Shown here in pieces: positions 10,160 through 17,822 of a stretch of 64,000 bases of DNA (the stretch's first letter is position 1; every line of letters begins with the position of its first letter). Below the pieces are notes generated by a model. It did not search any database, was not told where the DNA came from, and saw only the letters and a list, made by a program, of their open reading frames with translations. Made by a program: the position numbers and the translations under genes. Origin of the DNA: Streptomyces violascens (GTDB lineage Bacteria; Actinomycetota; Actinomycetes; Streptomycetales; Streptomycetaceae); NCBI RefSeq assembly GCF_014649955.1, contig NZ_BMUA01000002.1:1-64000 (forward strand), read 5' to 3'.

Positions 10160-10444
10160 CTAGAAATAGGAGCCAATCGAATTAATTGGCCATAGAGAGA
10201 TTAATTTTTCGCGCCATATGCGTCCACCAGCAGCCGCGCATAGCCCAGGAGCCAGCCAAATCGCGGCGACAGGTGCTCCTCCCGCGAGCCGGAAGACTCC
10301 GTAGTAGACGAAGGTGGCAACCGGGGTCAGGACTCCGGTAACGGCAGTCTCGTCGAGTTCGAGGCCGTGTCGCAGAGCCACGGCGACAAGCCAACCGACG
10401 GCAGCTGGCACACCCGTACGCAGCAACGAGGCGTAGACGTTCAT
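10160..10444 (-). pseudogene. Frameshifted holin-like small membrane protein
   Basis: ATG 10444 has an excellent ribosome site (AAGGAG, seven-base spacing). The open frame runs 94 residues with two hydrophobic segments (VPAAVGWLVAVAL, VATFVYYGVFRL). After FRLAGG the frame becomes atypical (Cys/Gly-rich, then an AT-rich tail). In another frame the same DNA reads EHLSPRFGWLLGYARLLVDAYGAKN and stops at 10201; GWLLGYAR is what I expect at the end of this family of Streptomyces phage-type small membrane proteins. A single-base change near 10280-10295 would join the two parts, so I call a recent frameshift. Its place beside an amidase remnant supports a holin-like lysis role for the ancestor. Confidence 0.6.
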
Positions 10445-10472
10445 GCGGGTACTCCTTGATCAGATGGGGCGG

Positions 10473-11250
10473 TCAGCTGAAGAGCCGGCGCCAGGTCTCG
10501 GGGCCGGGGTAGCCGTCGGCATCGGATCCGGTCCAGCCCTGGGCGCGCTGGAAGTCCTCCGTGTTCTGGCGGTCGGCCTCGCCCCAGTCGCGCGAGGGGC
10601 CGACCCTGTAGTGACGGCCGTATCCCTTGCGGACGAGCTGCTGGCCGATCAGGAGGATCGAGTCGTTGACCTTCCCGTCGCCGAACGCGGAAGCGCCGGG
10701 GAAGGGCGGAACGGTCGGAGTCGGCTTCTCGCCCGAGGATCCGCCGTTGAGGTAGCGCGCGACACGTGCGCGGAAGTCGTTCATGGAGAAGGAAGGGTCG
10801 GGCTTGCCGGGCTGCCATCCCTTGCGGCCGATCACGGACCGCTCGCTCCAGCCATGTGCGCGGCACAGGGCCGCTGCCCAGCGAGCAGCCGCGTCGACCT
10901 GGGCCTTGGGCCAGGGATCGCTGCCGTCACCGGCGTTGATCAGCTCGGTGCCGTAGAAGCGGCTGTTGCCGTCGGTGTTCGCCTCGTTGTCGACGGGCAG
11001 AGCCCGCTTGTCGATGACAGCCTGGAGCACGTCGGCGTCACCGAGTCCCGCGTGGTTGGCGCGGCCCCAGCCGACCATGTGGCAGGTCCGACTTGTCGAT
11101 CACGGAGCGGCACAGCGGGCCTGGCGGGCCGGAGTAACCGGTGTAGCAGAGGTCGACCATCTGGGACTGGCTGTACCTGACTTCGACGATGTTCAGGACG
11201 GCGGCTCGCGGTGCGGACAGGGCATGGCCGGACGTAAGGGGTGTTGTCAT
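10473..11250 (-). pseudogene. Broken N-acetylmuramoyl-L-alanine amidase (endolysin type)
   Basis: Two frames carry one gene. ATG 11250 begins MTTPLTSGHALSAPRAAVL and reads NIVEVRY, then GYSGPPGPLCRSVIDKS near 11100. The frame then changes at about 11085-11095 and continues as MVGWGRANHAGLGDADVL, with NEANTDGNSRFYG, WSERSVIGRKGWQPGKPDPSF and a C-terminal peptidoglycan-binding-like domain ending DADGYPGPETWRRLFS at 10473. In intact relatives (from memory) roughly 30 residues carrying the Zn-binding His (as in VMIHHT) lie between the VEV and GYSG.PGPLC motifs; they are absent here. So the gene has an internal deletion and a frameshift and cannot make an active amidase. It is a remnant of a phage or phage-derived lysis cassette together with the neighbouring holin-like gene. 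Confidence 0.7.
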
Positions 11251-11545
11251 TGGCCGCGTCCCTCGGGGGCGAAGAGGGCAAGGCCTTTCTCATCGGTAAG
11301 GCACTCCGCTGTCCGTGAGTTCAACTCCTCCATTGTCCGCACTGCACAACCTGCGTCGATTCAGCTAAGCACCCCGATCCGCTTCCAGGGGAAGGGCTCT
11401 CGGGGGTCTCCAGGGGACACGTAGGGGACGGAAGGACCCGGAAGGATCAGGAAGGCCAGCGCAGAGCCAGAACGGTTGCAGGTCGCTGACCTGCGAATAC
11501 GGGAAGATCGAGGCGAGATCAGGAAGCCGCCGGAAGATCCGAAAA
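11251..11545. other. Non-coding junction next to the att-like tRNA fragment
   Basis: No supportable gene. It contains a perfect 7-bp inverted repeat GCAGGTC-GCT-GACCTGC at 11478-11494, a 10-bp direct repeat GATCAGGAAG at 11445-11454 and 11517-11526, and further GGAAGATC copies close to the tRNA fragment. Such short repeats flank the core site of tyrosine-recombinase elements as arm sites, which fits the position, but no integrase gene is present in the window. Confidence 0.45.
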
Positions 11546-11590
11546 GGACTCATAATCCGTCGGCCGTGGGTTCGAGTCCCACCCGCCCCA
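11546..11590 (+). tRNA. 3' half of a tRNA (anticodon CAT), att-type remnant
   Basis: The fragment starts in the 5' strand of the anticodon stem (GGA), has the loop CTCATAA (anticodon CAT, elongator Met or Ile2 type), the variable region, a perfect T arm (GTGGG TTCGAGT CCCAC, 11566-11582) and the 3' acceptor strand CCGCCCC plus discriminator A. The acceptor 5' strand and D arm are missing: upstream DNA does not match and the anticodon stem is broken one base pair above GGA/TCC. This is not a functional tRNA. It is the duplicated 3' end left at one side of an element integrated into a tRNA gene. The element should lie to the left. Confidence 0.75.
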
Positions 11591-11595
11591 CTACG

Positions 11596-11630
11596 AGGCG
11601 CAGGTGCAGAAACGATCTGGCCTGCGCCTT
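11596..11630 (+). terminator. Terminator following the tRNA 3' half
   Basis: AGGCGCAGG (11596-11604) pairs perfectly with CCTGCGCCT (11621-11629), followed by TTTGG. It is the transcription terminator expected just after a tRNA gene and was probably part of the original tRNA locus. Confidence 0.65.
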
Positions 11631-11763
11631 TGGCGTTTCTGGCGAGCGGGGCGGCTTCCGCCGGGGAGGGGCCGCCGGCCCCGCCCGGGGCGGCCGGGGC
11701 ACCCCGTACGAGCGATCACCCGCACGGCTCCCTTCTCTCCCAGGGCGCGTAGCGCGCCGCCGC

Positions 11764-11793
11764 GCCGGGCGGGTTCCCGCGAGCCCGCCCGGC
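11764..11793 (-). terminator. Hairpin terminator after the 375-residue membrane protein gene
   Basis: GCCGGGCGGG and CCCGCCCGGC form a perfect 10-bp stem with a ten-base loop, 17 bases beyond the stop codon at 11810. The remaining 11631-11763 is GC-rich non-coding DNA with smaller inverted repeats. Confidence 0.6.
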
Positions 11794-11809
11794 GCCCTCG
11801 GCAGGACCG

Positions 11810-12937
11810 CTAGGGCGTGGCCGTCATCCGCACACCGGTGCACCCGCGCTGCTTCGCCTCGTTGTCCGCGAACGCCTTCAGGGCGGTGTTCGCGAAGTCG
11901 GGGGAGTAGTGGGGGACCGGGTGGGTGATGTCGTTGCCGTGCAGCTCCAGGAGGTGGGTGATGACGAAGGCGGCGGGCTCGGTGGACTGGGGGCACTTGG
12001 CGGTGGCCGAGGCGTAGGTCCTGTCCCCGCCGGGAGACGTGAGCCAGCGGGTGGCTCCAGCGCGGAACATCTTCGCGCTCGTGCCGTAGAAGGCGTACAG
12101 CCCGTACCCGGGCTTCGTGGACGGCGTGGCCAGATAGCAGTTCACCTGGGGGGCCTGGGCGTCCGCCGGGTACTCCATGGCCTGCGGGACGTCGTGCTGA
12201 GCCGCCGTCGGAGCGAGGGTGCGCAACGCGGCGCAGGAGCCGGTCGCCTGGCCGAGGGGCTTGGCCGGGTTGGGCCCGGCGCCGTAGGGAGGCGATGACA
12301 CCGTGGTCAGCTTTTCGCCGCCGCTCGCCTCACAGCCGTACTTCGCCGCCGTCTTCCGGGCGGTCTCCGTGGTCACCCTGCCCAGTCCCGTGAGGGCGGC
12401 AGCGCTCTTTGACGGGGCGAAGCCCGGTGCGGCGAAAGACCCGTAGGCGACGAGCGCCTTGCTCCTGTCGTTCCGGCAGTCGAGTGCGACCTGAACAGCC
12501 GCACTGCCGTCATTGCGCACGATGCCCGACCAGCCCCCGCCGAGCGGCGCGACCTGCCCCATGGCCCCGTTGTCGAGGTCGGAGCCGGAGGGAAAGGCCT
12601 CCAGGGACGAGGGCTTGGTAGTGCTCCAGCGCAGAGACATCTCCAGAGAGCCGTTCCTTCCGGAATCCGCCCTCAGTACCAGGCAATGGGCCAGGTAGCC
12701 GTCATCGAGATCAAGGGGTTTCGCGCGCAGTTCGGAGGATTCCAGAGCCGTGGCGAGATCGCCCTGTGCCAGGATTCCGCCGCAGGCCTGGTCCACCGAT
12801 CGGCTGTTGCGCCAGGAGTCGTATATGCCGGTGCTGTAAAGGACTTGGGCCGCTATGGCCAGAACAGCGATGAATGTCCCCGCGTACCAGCCGGGGTGGA
12901 TTCGTCGGAGTCTGGAGATCTTCTGCATGGTGCTCAT
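11810..12937 (-). CDS. Membrane-anchored protein of unknown function (last gene of WXG-like operon)
   Basis: 375 residues. A short basic cytoplasmic N-terminus (QKISRLRRIHPGW) is followed by one membrane helix (TFIAVLAIAAQVLYSTGIY) and a large outside domain with about eight cysteines that could form disulfides (QACGG, AHCLVL, LDCRND, YGCEAS, GSCAAL, VNCYLA, AKCPQS, RGCTGV). I do not recognise the family. Its start lies 26 bases after the stop of the 742-residue WXG-type gene, so the two are co-transcribed, and an extracytoplasmic partner or receptor for the secreted neighbour is a reasonable guess. ATG 12928 (fourth codon) is an alternative start; neither has a good ribosome site. Confidence 0.7.
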   Translation of the reverse strand: MSTMQKISRLRRIHPGWYAGTFIAVLAIAAQVLYSTGIYDSWRNSRSVDQACGGILAQGDLATALESSELRAKPLDLDDGYLAHCLVLRADSGRNGSLEMSLRWSTTKPSSLEAFPSGSDLDNGAMGQVAPLGGGWSGIVRNDGSAAVQVALDCRNDRSKALVAYGSFAAPGFAPSKSAAALTGLGRVTTETARKTAAKYGCEASGGEKLTTVSSPPYGAGPNPAKPLGQATGSCAALRTLAPTAAQHDVPQAMEYPADAQAPQVNCYLATPSTKPGYGLYAFYGTSAKMFRAGATRWLTSPGGDRTYASATAKCPQSTEPAAFVITHLLELHGNDITHPVPHYSPDFANTALKAFADNEAKQRGCTGVRMTATP

Positions 12938-12963
12938 TCTGTCGAGAGCCGTTTCGCAGGGCG

Positions 12964-15192
12964 TCAGCGGTCGGCGCGGAGGTAGATGAGTGTGCCGTTA
13001 CGGCCCTTGTCGTATTCGTCCTGGGCGCCGCGGAGGATGAACTTGGTGTAGTCGCTGTCGATGTCGTGGCCGCGGCTCTGCCCCCACAGCCTGACCATGT
13101 GCTCCGCGTCGCGCTGTCCGGCCTCGTAGGTCTTGGCGTTCTCACTGGTGGCCGCGAGATTCGCCTCGGCCGTGTGTTCCTTGTTGGACTCGTACGTCCA
13201 CAGGTCGACGGCCTTCGTGGCGGCATCTCCCACAGGGCTGAGACTGGACACGGGATTGAACATCAGTGCCGTGCTGAGGGAGGAGCCGATTCCATGGTTG
13301 AAGTCGGCTGCCCACTGGGTCTTCTTGAAGCGCTCGTCGAAGATGATGTCCGACCGGATGGCGTCGTAGCCTCCTATGGCCCGTGAGGATTCGGCTATGC
13401 GGTTTGTGATGGTGATGTTGTCCGCGTTCTGCGGAATAGCAGCCAGGACGTCGTGAGAGTATTTTTGCTCCGCGCCGTAGAGATGTCCGAAAGCCTCGGG
13501 ATCATCGGCTATTCCGCGCATGAGCTGTGCCAGGTGGTTGGTTGAGACCGCCATGTGCGCGCCGTCCTTGTCGGACCAGACGCGGCCTGGATCGTCCTTG
13601 GGGATCTGGTAGGCCGAAGCGTCGTTCGCGAACGTCTGGTGTGTATCGGCTGTGTACGACGTCAGGATGTGCGCCAAAGGCTCGGTGAGGTTCTTCGGCA
13701 GCTTCTGGGCGTGGTTGTCCGCGCTCAGCGTGTCGATCGTCTGCTGCAGGATGCTCGCCTGCGCCGTCGTGTGGTGTCCGATGGGGTGATACGCGCCCGG
13801 CGCGTTCCCGGTCGTCGCGGCTTCCAGGGCGGCGCCGAAGCCCTTGCGGACGTCGCCGTCCTCCGCGGTGACCGCCATGCCCTGCGTGGTGCCGCCGGGC
13901 GGCGTCGCGAAGTGGTCCACGACCGTGTCCCAATCCCGGCCGTGCAGCAGGTACTTGAGGTTGTCGCTGTGGGCCGGGTCCAGGTAAGCGGTGCTGGTCG
14001 CCGGGTCGTGGGACATGATGCCGAGGACGCCGTCGAGCGGGTCGTTGGCGAACCAGCCCCGGTCGCCGCCACTGAACTTGTCCCGCAGGGCCCAGACCGA
14101 ATCGAGGTTCCCCTTGGCCGTGTACGACACCTCCGCGTGCCGGATGTCGTCCGCGGTGTCCTTGAGGAACTGGCCCGAATAGCCGTCCCCGTGCTGCATC
14201 AGGGTGACCAGGCTCTGGTAGCCCCGGACCCGCTCGTTCGGGATCTTGCTCAGGCCGTCCAGCTTGAACTCCTCGGTACCGGCCTTCTGCATTTCGCTGC
14301 GGAAGTGCTTGTAGAACGCGGAGTCGGGGTCCTTGGTCGCCGTGGACAGTGTCGTGGCGAGGCCCTTCTGGATGTCCAGATACTGGCCGCTCTGCTTCTT
14401 GTCCTTGTAGTAGGCAAGGCTGTCGAGGGAGTTGGAGAGCTTCAGGGTTCCGTCGGCGCCCAGGTTGTCGAGCAGGGTCTGGCTGAACACCTTGTCGCCG
14501 GCATTGTCGCGGAACAGGCGCTGCAACTCCTGATAGTCGTGCGCGGTCGCGTCTCCCGAATCGACGCGCAGCGCGATGTCCTTGCCCTCGTCCGCCTCGT
14601 ACTGCTCGATGTCGCCCTTGGCCTGCCCGTTGAACCCGTTGCTGGTGCCGTCGGTGATGACGGAGTCCTTGACGACCTCGGTGAGGGCCACCTCGAACCC
14701 CTCGTCGGCGTCGCACACACTCCGTACGGCGTTGTCGATACGGGACTGCCAACTGCCCGCCTTTTCCTGTGCGGACCGCTGGTAGTCGGGGTCGTGGTGG
14801 TAGGCGCTCAGCTCCGACTGGTCGAGTTTGCTGGTGTCGAACGTGACGTGTCCCGTGGATGAGACGGTCATGCCGTCCTTGATGGCGGCATCGCGTTCGG
14901 ACTCCACCTTCTTTCGCAGGTCCACGAACTGCGTGTGGGCGTCTCTCAGAAGCGAGGCCATCGCCTTGGCCTCGGTCTGGGCTTTCTTGTACTCGTTGAG
15001 TGTGATGTCGAACATGGCGTTCGCGGCCCGTGAACTCTCACCCACCCACGACGTGGGGAGCGTGACGGTGTGCACCTTGTCGTGGTACAGCGTCTCGTGT
15101 TCCTTGAACTTCCCCGCCATTTCGTCCCACTGCGTCACCGCCGTGATCAATGTGGACAGGTCGGTCGCCAATATCTCTTGGTACGTGGGCAT
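12964..15192 (-). CDS. Large WXG100-like (ESX-type) protein
   Basis: 742 residues, ATG 15192 with AGGA eight bases upstream. The first about 100 residues are helical with a Trp-x-Gly turn (LPTSWVGESSRAANAMFD) between two helices, the hallmark of WXG100/LXG-type N-terminal secretion modules. The second helix (EYKKAQTEAKAMASLLRDAH) and a coiled-coil-like LRKKVESERDAAIKDG follow. The remaining about 600 residues are mostly helical and soluble, without membrane segments or a recognised catalytic motif. It resembles the long WXG100-like proteins that Streptomyces keeps in several copies (some annotated DUF6571; assignment from memory). Expected fate is export by a type VII system, but no EccC-type ATPase lies in this window. 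The 142-residue gene upstream is its probable small partner. Confidence 0.7.
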   Translation of the reverse strand: MPTYQEILATDLSTLITAVTQWDEMAGKFKEHETLYHDKVHTVTLPTSWVGESSRAANAMFDITLNEYKKAQTEAKAMASLLRDAHTQFVDLRKKVESERDAAIKDGMTVSSTGHVTFDTSKLDQSELSAYHHDPDYQRSAQEKAGSWQSRIDNAVRSVCDADEGFEVALTEVVKDSVITDGTSNGFNGQAKGDIEQYEADEGKDIALRVDSGDATAHDYQELQRLFRDNAGDKVFSQTLLDNLGADGTLKLSNSLDSLAYYKDKKQSGQYLDIQKGLATTLSTATKDPDSAFYKHFRSEMQKAGTEEFKLDGLSKIPNERVRGYQSLVTLMQHGDGYSGQFLKDTADDIRHAEVSYTAKGNLDSVWALRDKFSGGDRGWFANDPLDGVLGIMSHDPATSTAYLDPAHSDNLKYLLHGRDWDTVVDHFATPPGGTTQGMAVTAEDGDVRKGFGAALEAATTGNAPGAYHPIGHHTTAQASILQQTIDTLSADNHAQKLPKNLTEPLAHILTSYTADTHQTFANDASAYQIPKDDPGRVWSDKDGAHMAVSTNHLAQLMRGIADDPEAFGHLYGAEQKYSHDVLAAIPQNADNITITNRIAESSRAIGGYDAIRSDIIFDERFKKTQWAADFNHGIGSSLSTALMFNPVSSLSPVGDAATKAVDLWTYESNKEHTAEANLAATSENAKTYEAGQRDAEHMVRLWGQSRGHDIDSDYTKFILRGAQDEYDKGRNGTLIYLRADR

Positions 15193-15228
15193 GTGTGAGG
15201 TCCTGTATGTCGGCGAAATGCGAGGGGA

Positions 15229-15657
15229 TCAGTAGAGGTCCATGGGGGAACCGGGGCGCGCGATGCCGTGCTTGATCCCGAAGTCGGTGTCGTACAAATG
15301 CGTTTTGGCGCCGGTCAGTGAGGACTTCTCGTAGCTCAGGCGGTTCACCAGGGCCTGCACCTGTTCGCCCCAGGTGTGGTGGGCCTTCTTCAGCGCGCCG
15401 GACGTCACCCAGCCGTGGCCGTCGTGGGGCCCAAATGCCTTGATGGCGTTGGCCGTTGACTCGTCGGCGTGGGCGCCGGAATCCTTCGTTTCCCGTTCGA
15501 GGTGGTTCCCGATGGTGTCGGCGGCGGCCTTCTTCGCCTCGGGAGTCGAGACGAGATCCGACTGGCCTGATCCGGTGAGCAGTGGGGGCGGCAGGGGCTG
15601 GTGGTCCAGACTCATGCGGGACGGGCCGCCGTGCTCACTGGTCGTATCCATGGACAT
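15229..15657 (-). CDS. Small WXG100-like partner protein
   Basis: 142 residues. ATG 15657 is chosen because AGGAG lies seven bases upstream; the frame is open further up but without a ribosome site. A disordered Pro-rich start is followed by two predicted helices around a Trp-Gly turn (KKAHHTWGEQVQALVNRL) and a terminal helix with YEKSSLTGAKTHLYDTD, a layout common to small ESX/WXG100 superfamily proteins that pair with larger substrates. The next gene starts 37 bases downstream and is the large WXG-like protein, so a heterodimer is likely. No signal peptide. Family assignment is by pattern only. Confidence 0.65.
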   Translation of the reverse strand: MSMDTTSEHGGPSRMSLDHQPLPPPLLTGSGQSDLVSTPEAKKAAADTIGNHLERETKDSGAHADESTANAIKAFGPHDGHGWVTSGALKKAHHTWGEQVQALVNRLSYEKSSLTGAKTHLYDTDFGIKHGIARPGSPMDLY

Positions 15658-15824
15658 GCGAGATCTCCTGAGTCCGCTGGCGGCGGCCGACCGGCGTGCC
15701 GCTTCGGGCCGAGGCCGCCTCATGACTGACAGGTTCTTGATCCTATGGAGGGCCGGGTGCCGCGGGCGGGGCCCGGCAGTGCGGGCGGAACATGTGGGGG
15801 AATCGTGTGTGGGGGGCATAGCGA

Positions 15825-15868
15825 AGGCCCCCGGTGACTCGCACGGGGCGTGCGGCTGCCGGGGGCCT
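15825..15868 (-). terminator. Hairpin between the 59-residue ORF and the WXG-like operon
   Basis: AGGCCCCCGG (15825-15834) and CCGGGGGCCT (15859-15868) form a perfect 10-bp stem. It lies 29 bases after the stop of the small ORF at 15898 and about 170 bases before the start at 15657, so it is either a simple terminator or an attenuator in the leader of the operon. Confidence 0.6.
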
Positions 15869-15897
15869 CTGGTCTGGGGCCGTGGGTTACGAATCTT

Positions 15898-16077
15898 TCA
15901 CAGGGCGGACTGGAAGGCCGATGCGCTCGGCACGTTTCCGGCGGTTGTGGTGATGCGGTCGAGCGCGGTCGGGACGTGGCCCGCGTGCTGTGCCGCGGCA
16001 CGCGCGGTGAGCGGCACGCGCCGGGCTGTCTGGGGGGCGGTGGTGCGGCGGGCGGCGGCGGAGATCAGGGTGTTCAT
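15898..16077 (-). CDS. Small basic protein of unknown function
   Basis: 59 residues from ATG 16077, with GGAAGG six bases upstream. The product is Ala/Thr/Arg-rich (MNTLISAAARRTTAPQTARR) with no membrane segment. A GC-rich hairpin lies just upstream of the ribosome site and a second hairpin just downstream of the stop. I recognise no family. The good start signal supports translation; the biased composition and short length argue for caution. Confidence 0.4.
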   Translation of the reverse strand: MNTLISAAARRTTAPQTARRVPLTARAAAQHAGHVPTALDRITTTAGNVPSASAFQSAL

Positions 16078-16484
16078 GGTTGGCCTTCCGGCGAGATGCG
16101 TCGCCGCCCCCGCCTGATGAAGGCGGGGGCGGCGGCGACGCTGACTGATCGGGGGAAGCGTAGCGGCGCCCAGGGGCTTCGGCGCGCGCTTGTAGGCGTG
16201 GCATAAGGATGGTCCCCGCAACCGGATCGGGCCGCCGCGCCCCCGACCAGAGACGATGCGCGACGGGGGGCATGTCCACCGCCTCCGCACCGTCCCGGAT
16301 ACCGGGCTCCGGTGCGTTGACCCGCTCGGGGTACGACTGCCCCGGTGAGGGCCGTGACGGCCTGCGGGGGTGCGGCGGCCGCATGCCGGTGGGCGGGGGG
16401 CGGGGTCACCGGAGGGCCCCCGTGGGGGCGCCCCCTGTGAGGTCGCCCCTACCTGGGCGCTCGCGGTGGGAGTTAGCATCCCGC
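16078..16484. other. Divergent intergenic region with a strong hairpin
   Basis: No supportable gene in about 400 bases. It contains the 12-bp perfect hairpin at 16103-16133, another GC-rich inverted region near 16416-16440, and the promoter of the MFS gene: TAGCAT at 16474-16479, five bases before GTG 16485. Confidence 0.5.
16103..16133. promoter_or_regulatory. Perfect hairpin upstream of the 59-residue ORF
   Basis: GCCGCCCCCGCC (16103-16114) pairs with GGCGGGGGCGGC (16122-16133) around a seven-base loop. It sits about 25 bases upstream of ATG 16077 in the transcribed leader of the small ORF, so it could be a leader structure or a terminator for transcription entering from the right. Confidence 0.5.
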
Positions 16485-17822
16485 GTGACCGAACAAGCCG
16501 AGCAGCCCACAGAGACGCCCGTACCGCCGGGTGCCGCCACCCGATCCGGTACTGGGGTGAACCGGTCGGAGGACTCCACGGAGATACGCGCGGCGCGGCG
16601 CCGGATATTCGCCGACCTCACGCCGTTCCGGATATCGCCGGACTACCGCCGGCTCTGGTTCGGCAACATGGTGTCGTGGGTCGGCAGTGGCATGACCGCG
16701 CTCGCGATCTCGCTCCAGGTCTACGACCTCACCGGCTCCAGCTTCTACGTCGGCCTGGTCGGCATCTTCACCCTCGTACCGCTGGTCGCGTTCGGACTGT
16801 ACGGCGGGGCCATCGCCGACACCGTCGACCGGCGCAAGCTCGGTCTGCACAGTGCGCTCGGATCGGCCGCGCTCTCCGCGGCGCTCGCGGCCGGGACCTT
16901 CGCCGGGGTGGCGAACGTGTGGTTCCTGTACGCGGTCATCGCGCTCCAGTCGATCTGCCAGGCACTGAACGCCCCCGCCCGGTCGGCGATGATCCCCAAG
17001 CTGCTTCCGCCCGAGCAACTGCCCGCAGCCAATGCGCTCAACTCCATGATCATGACGACCGGCACGCTCGTCGGGCCGATGCTGGGCGGGCTCGTCGTCG
17101 GCTTCGCCGGGTACAAGACGGCGTACCTCATCGACGCGATCACCTTCGCCGCCTCCCTGTACGCGATGTGGCGGCTGCCCGCGATGCTGCCCGAGCGGAC
17201 CGGCGCCAAGCGGGCCTCGGTCCTGGACGGGCTGCGGTTCCTCGCCACCCGGCCCAATCTGCGGATGACCTTCTTCAGCGACTTCTGCGCGATGATCCTG
17301 GCCCACCCCCGCGCCCTGTTCCCGGCCGTGGCCGTGCTCTGGTACGGCGGCGATGCCCGCACCACCGGCCTGCTCGTCGCGGCCCCCGCCGTCGGCGCGC
17401 TGCTCGGCGGGGTGTTCTCCGGCTGGCAGGGACGCATCCACCGGCACGGGCTCGCGGTGCTGATCTCGGTCGGCGGGTGGGGCGCCGCCATCGCGGTGTT
17501 CGGGCTGACCCGGCAGCTGTGGCTCGGCCTGTTCATGCTCGCCGTCGCCGGGTTCTCGGACACCGTGTCCATGGTGTTCCGCAACACGATGATGCAGGTC
17601 GCGGCCCCGGACGACATGCGCGGCCGGCTCCAGGGCGTCTTCATCGTGGTGGTCGCGGGCGGGCCCCGGCTCGGCGACTTCCTCGCCGGTACGGTCGCCG
17701 ACCTCACCTCGCCCGCCGTGATGGTGGTGGGCGGCGGCATCGCCTGCGTCCTCGCGGTGACGGCGCTCGGCCTCGGCCGCCGGGGCTTCGCGCGCTACGA
17801 CGCCCGCAACCCCGTCCCGTAA
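16485..17822 (+). CDS. MFS transporter (EntS-like / DHA3 type)
   Basis: 445 residues from GTG 16485. The frame is open further upstream, but TAGCAT at 16474-16479 places the transcript start at or next to this GTG, suggesting a leaderless message. A soluble N-terminal tail of about 45 residues precedes 12 hydrophobic segments. Helix 1 contains RLWFGNMVSWVGSGMTALA; the loop between helices 2 and 3 has the MFS signature GAIADTVDRRKLG; ALNAPARSAMIPKLLP is typical of EntS and related exporters of siderophores or macrolides. The substrate is unknown. It overlaps the 3' end of the convergent beta-helix gene by 28 bases. Confidence 0.8.
   Translation: MTEQAEQPTETPVPPGAATRSGTGVNRSEDSTEIRAARRRIFADLTPFRISPDYRRLWFGNMVSWVGSGMTALAISLQVYDLTGSSFYVGLVGIFTLVPLVAFGLYGGAIADTVDRRKLGLHSALGSAALSAALAAGTFAGVANVWFLYAVIALQSICQALNAPARSAMIPKLLPPEQLPAANALNSMIMTTGTLVGPMLGGLVVGFAGYKTAYLIDAITFAASLYAMWRLPAMLPERTGAKRASVLDGLRFLATRPNLRMTFFSDFCAMILAHPRALFPAVAVLWYGGDARTTGLLVAAPAVGALLGGVFSGWQGRIHRHGLAVLISVGGWGAAIAVFGLTRQLWLGLFMLAVAGFSDTVSMVFRNTMMQVAAPDDMRGRLQGVFIVVVAGGPRLGDFLAGTVADLTSPAVMVVGGGIACVLAVTALGLGRRGFARYDARNPVP

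Noticed and set aside
11280..11345. Possible second tRNA remnant (TTCAACTCC-like T loop)
   Set aside because: No stem pairs cleanly and no anticodon arm is present; treated as chance.
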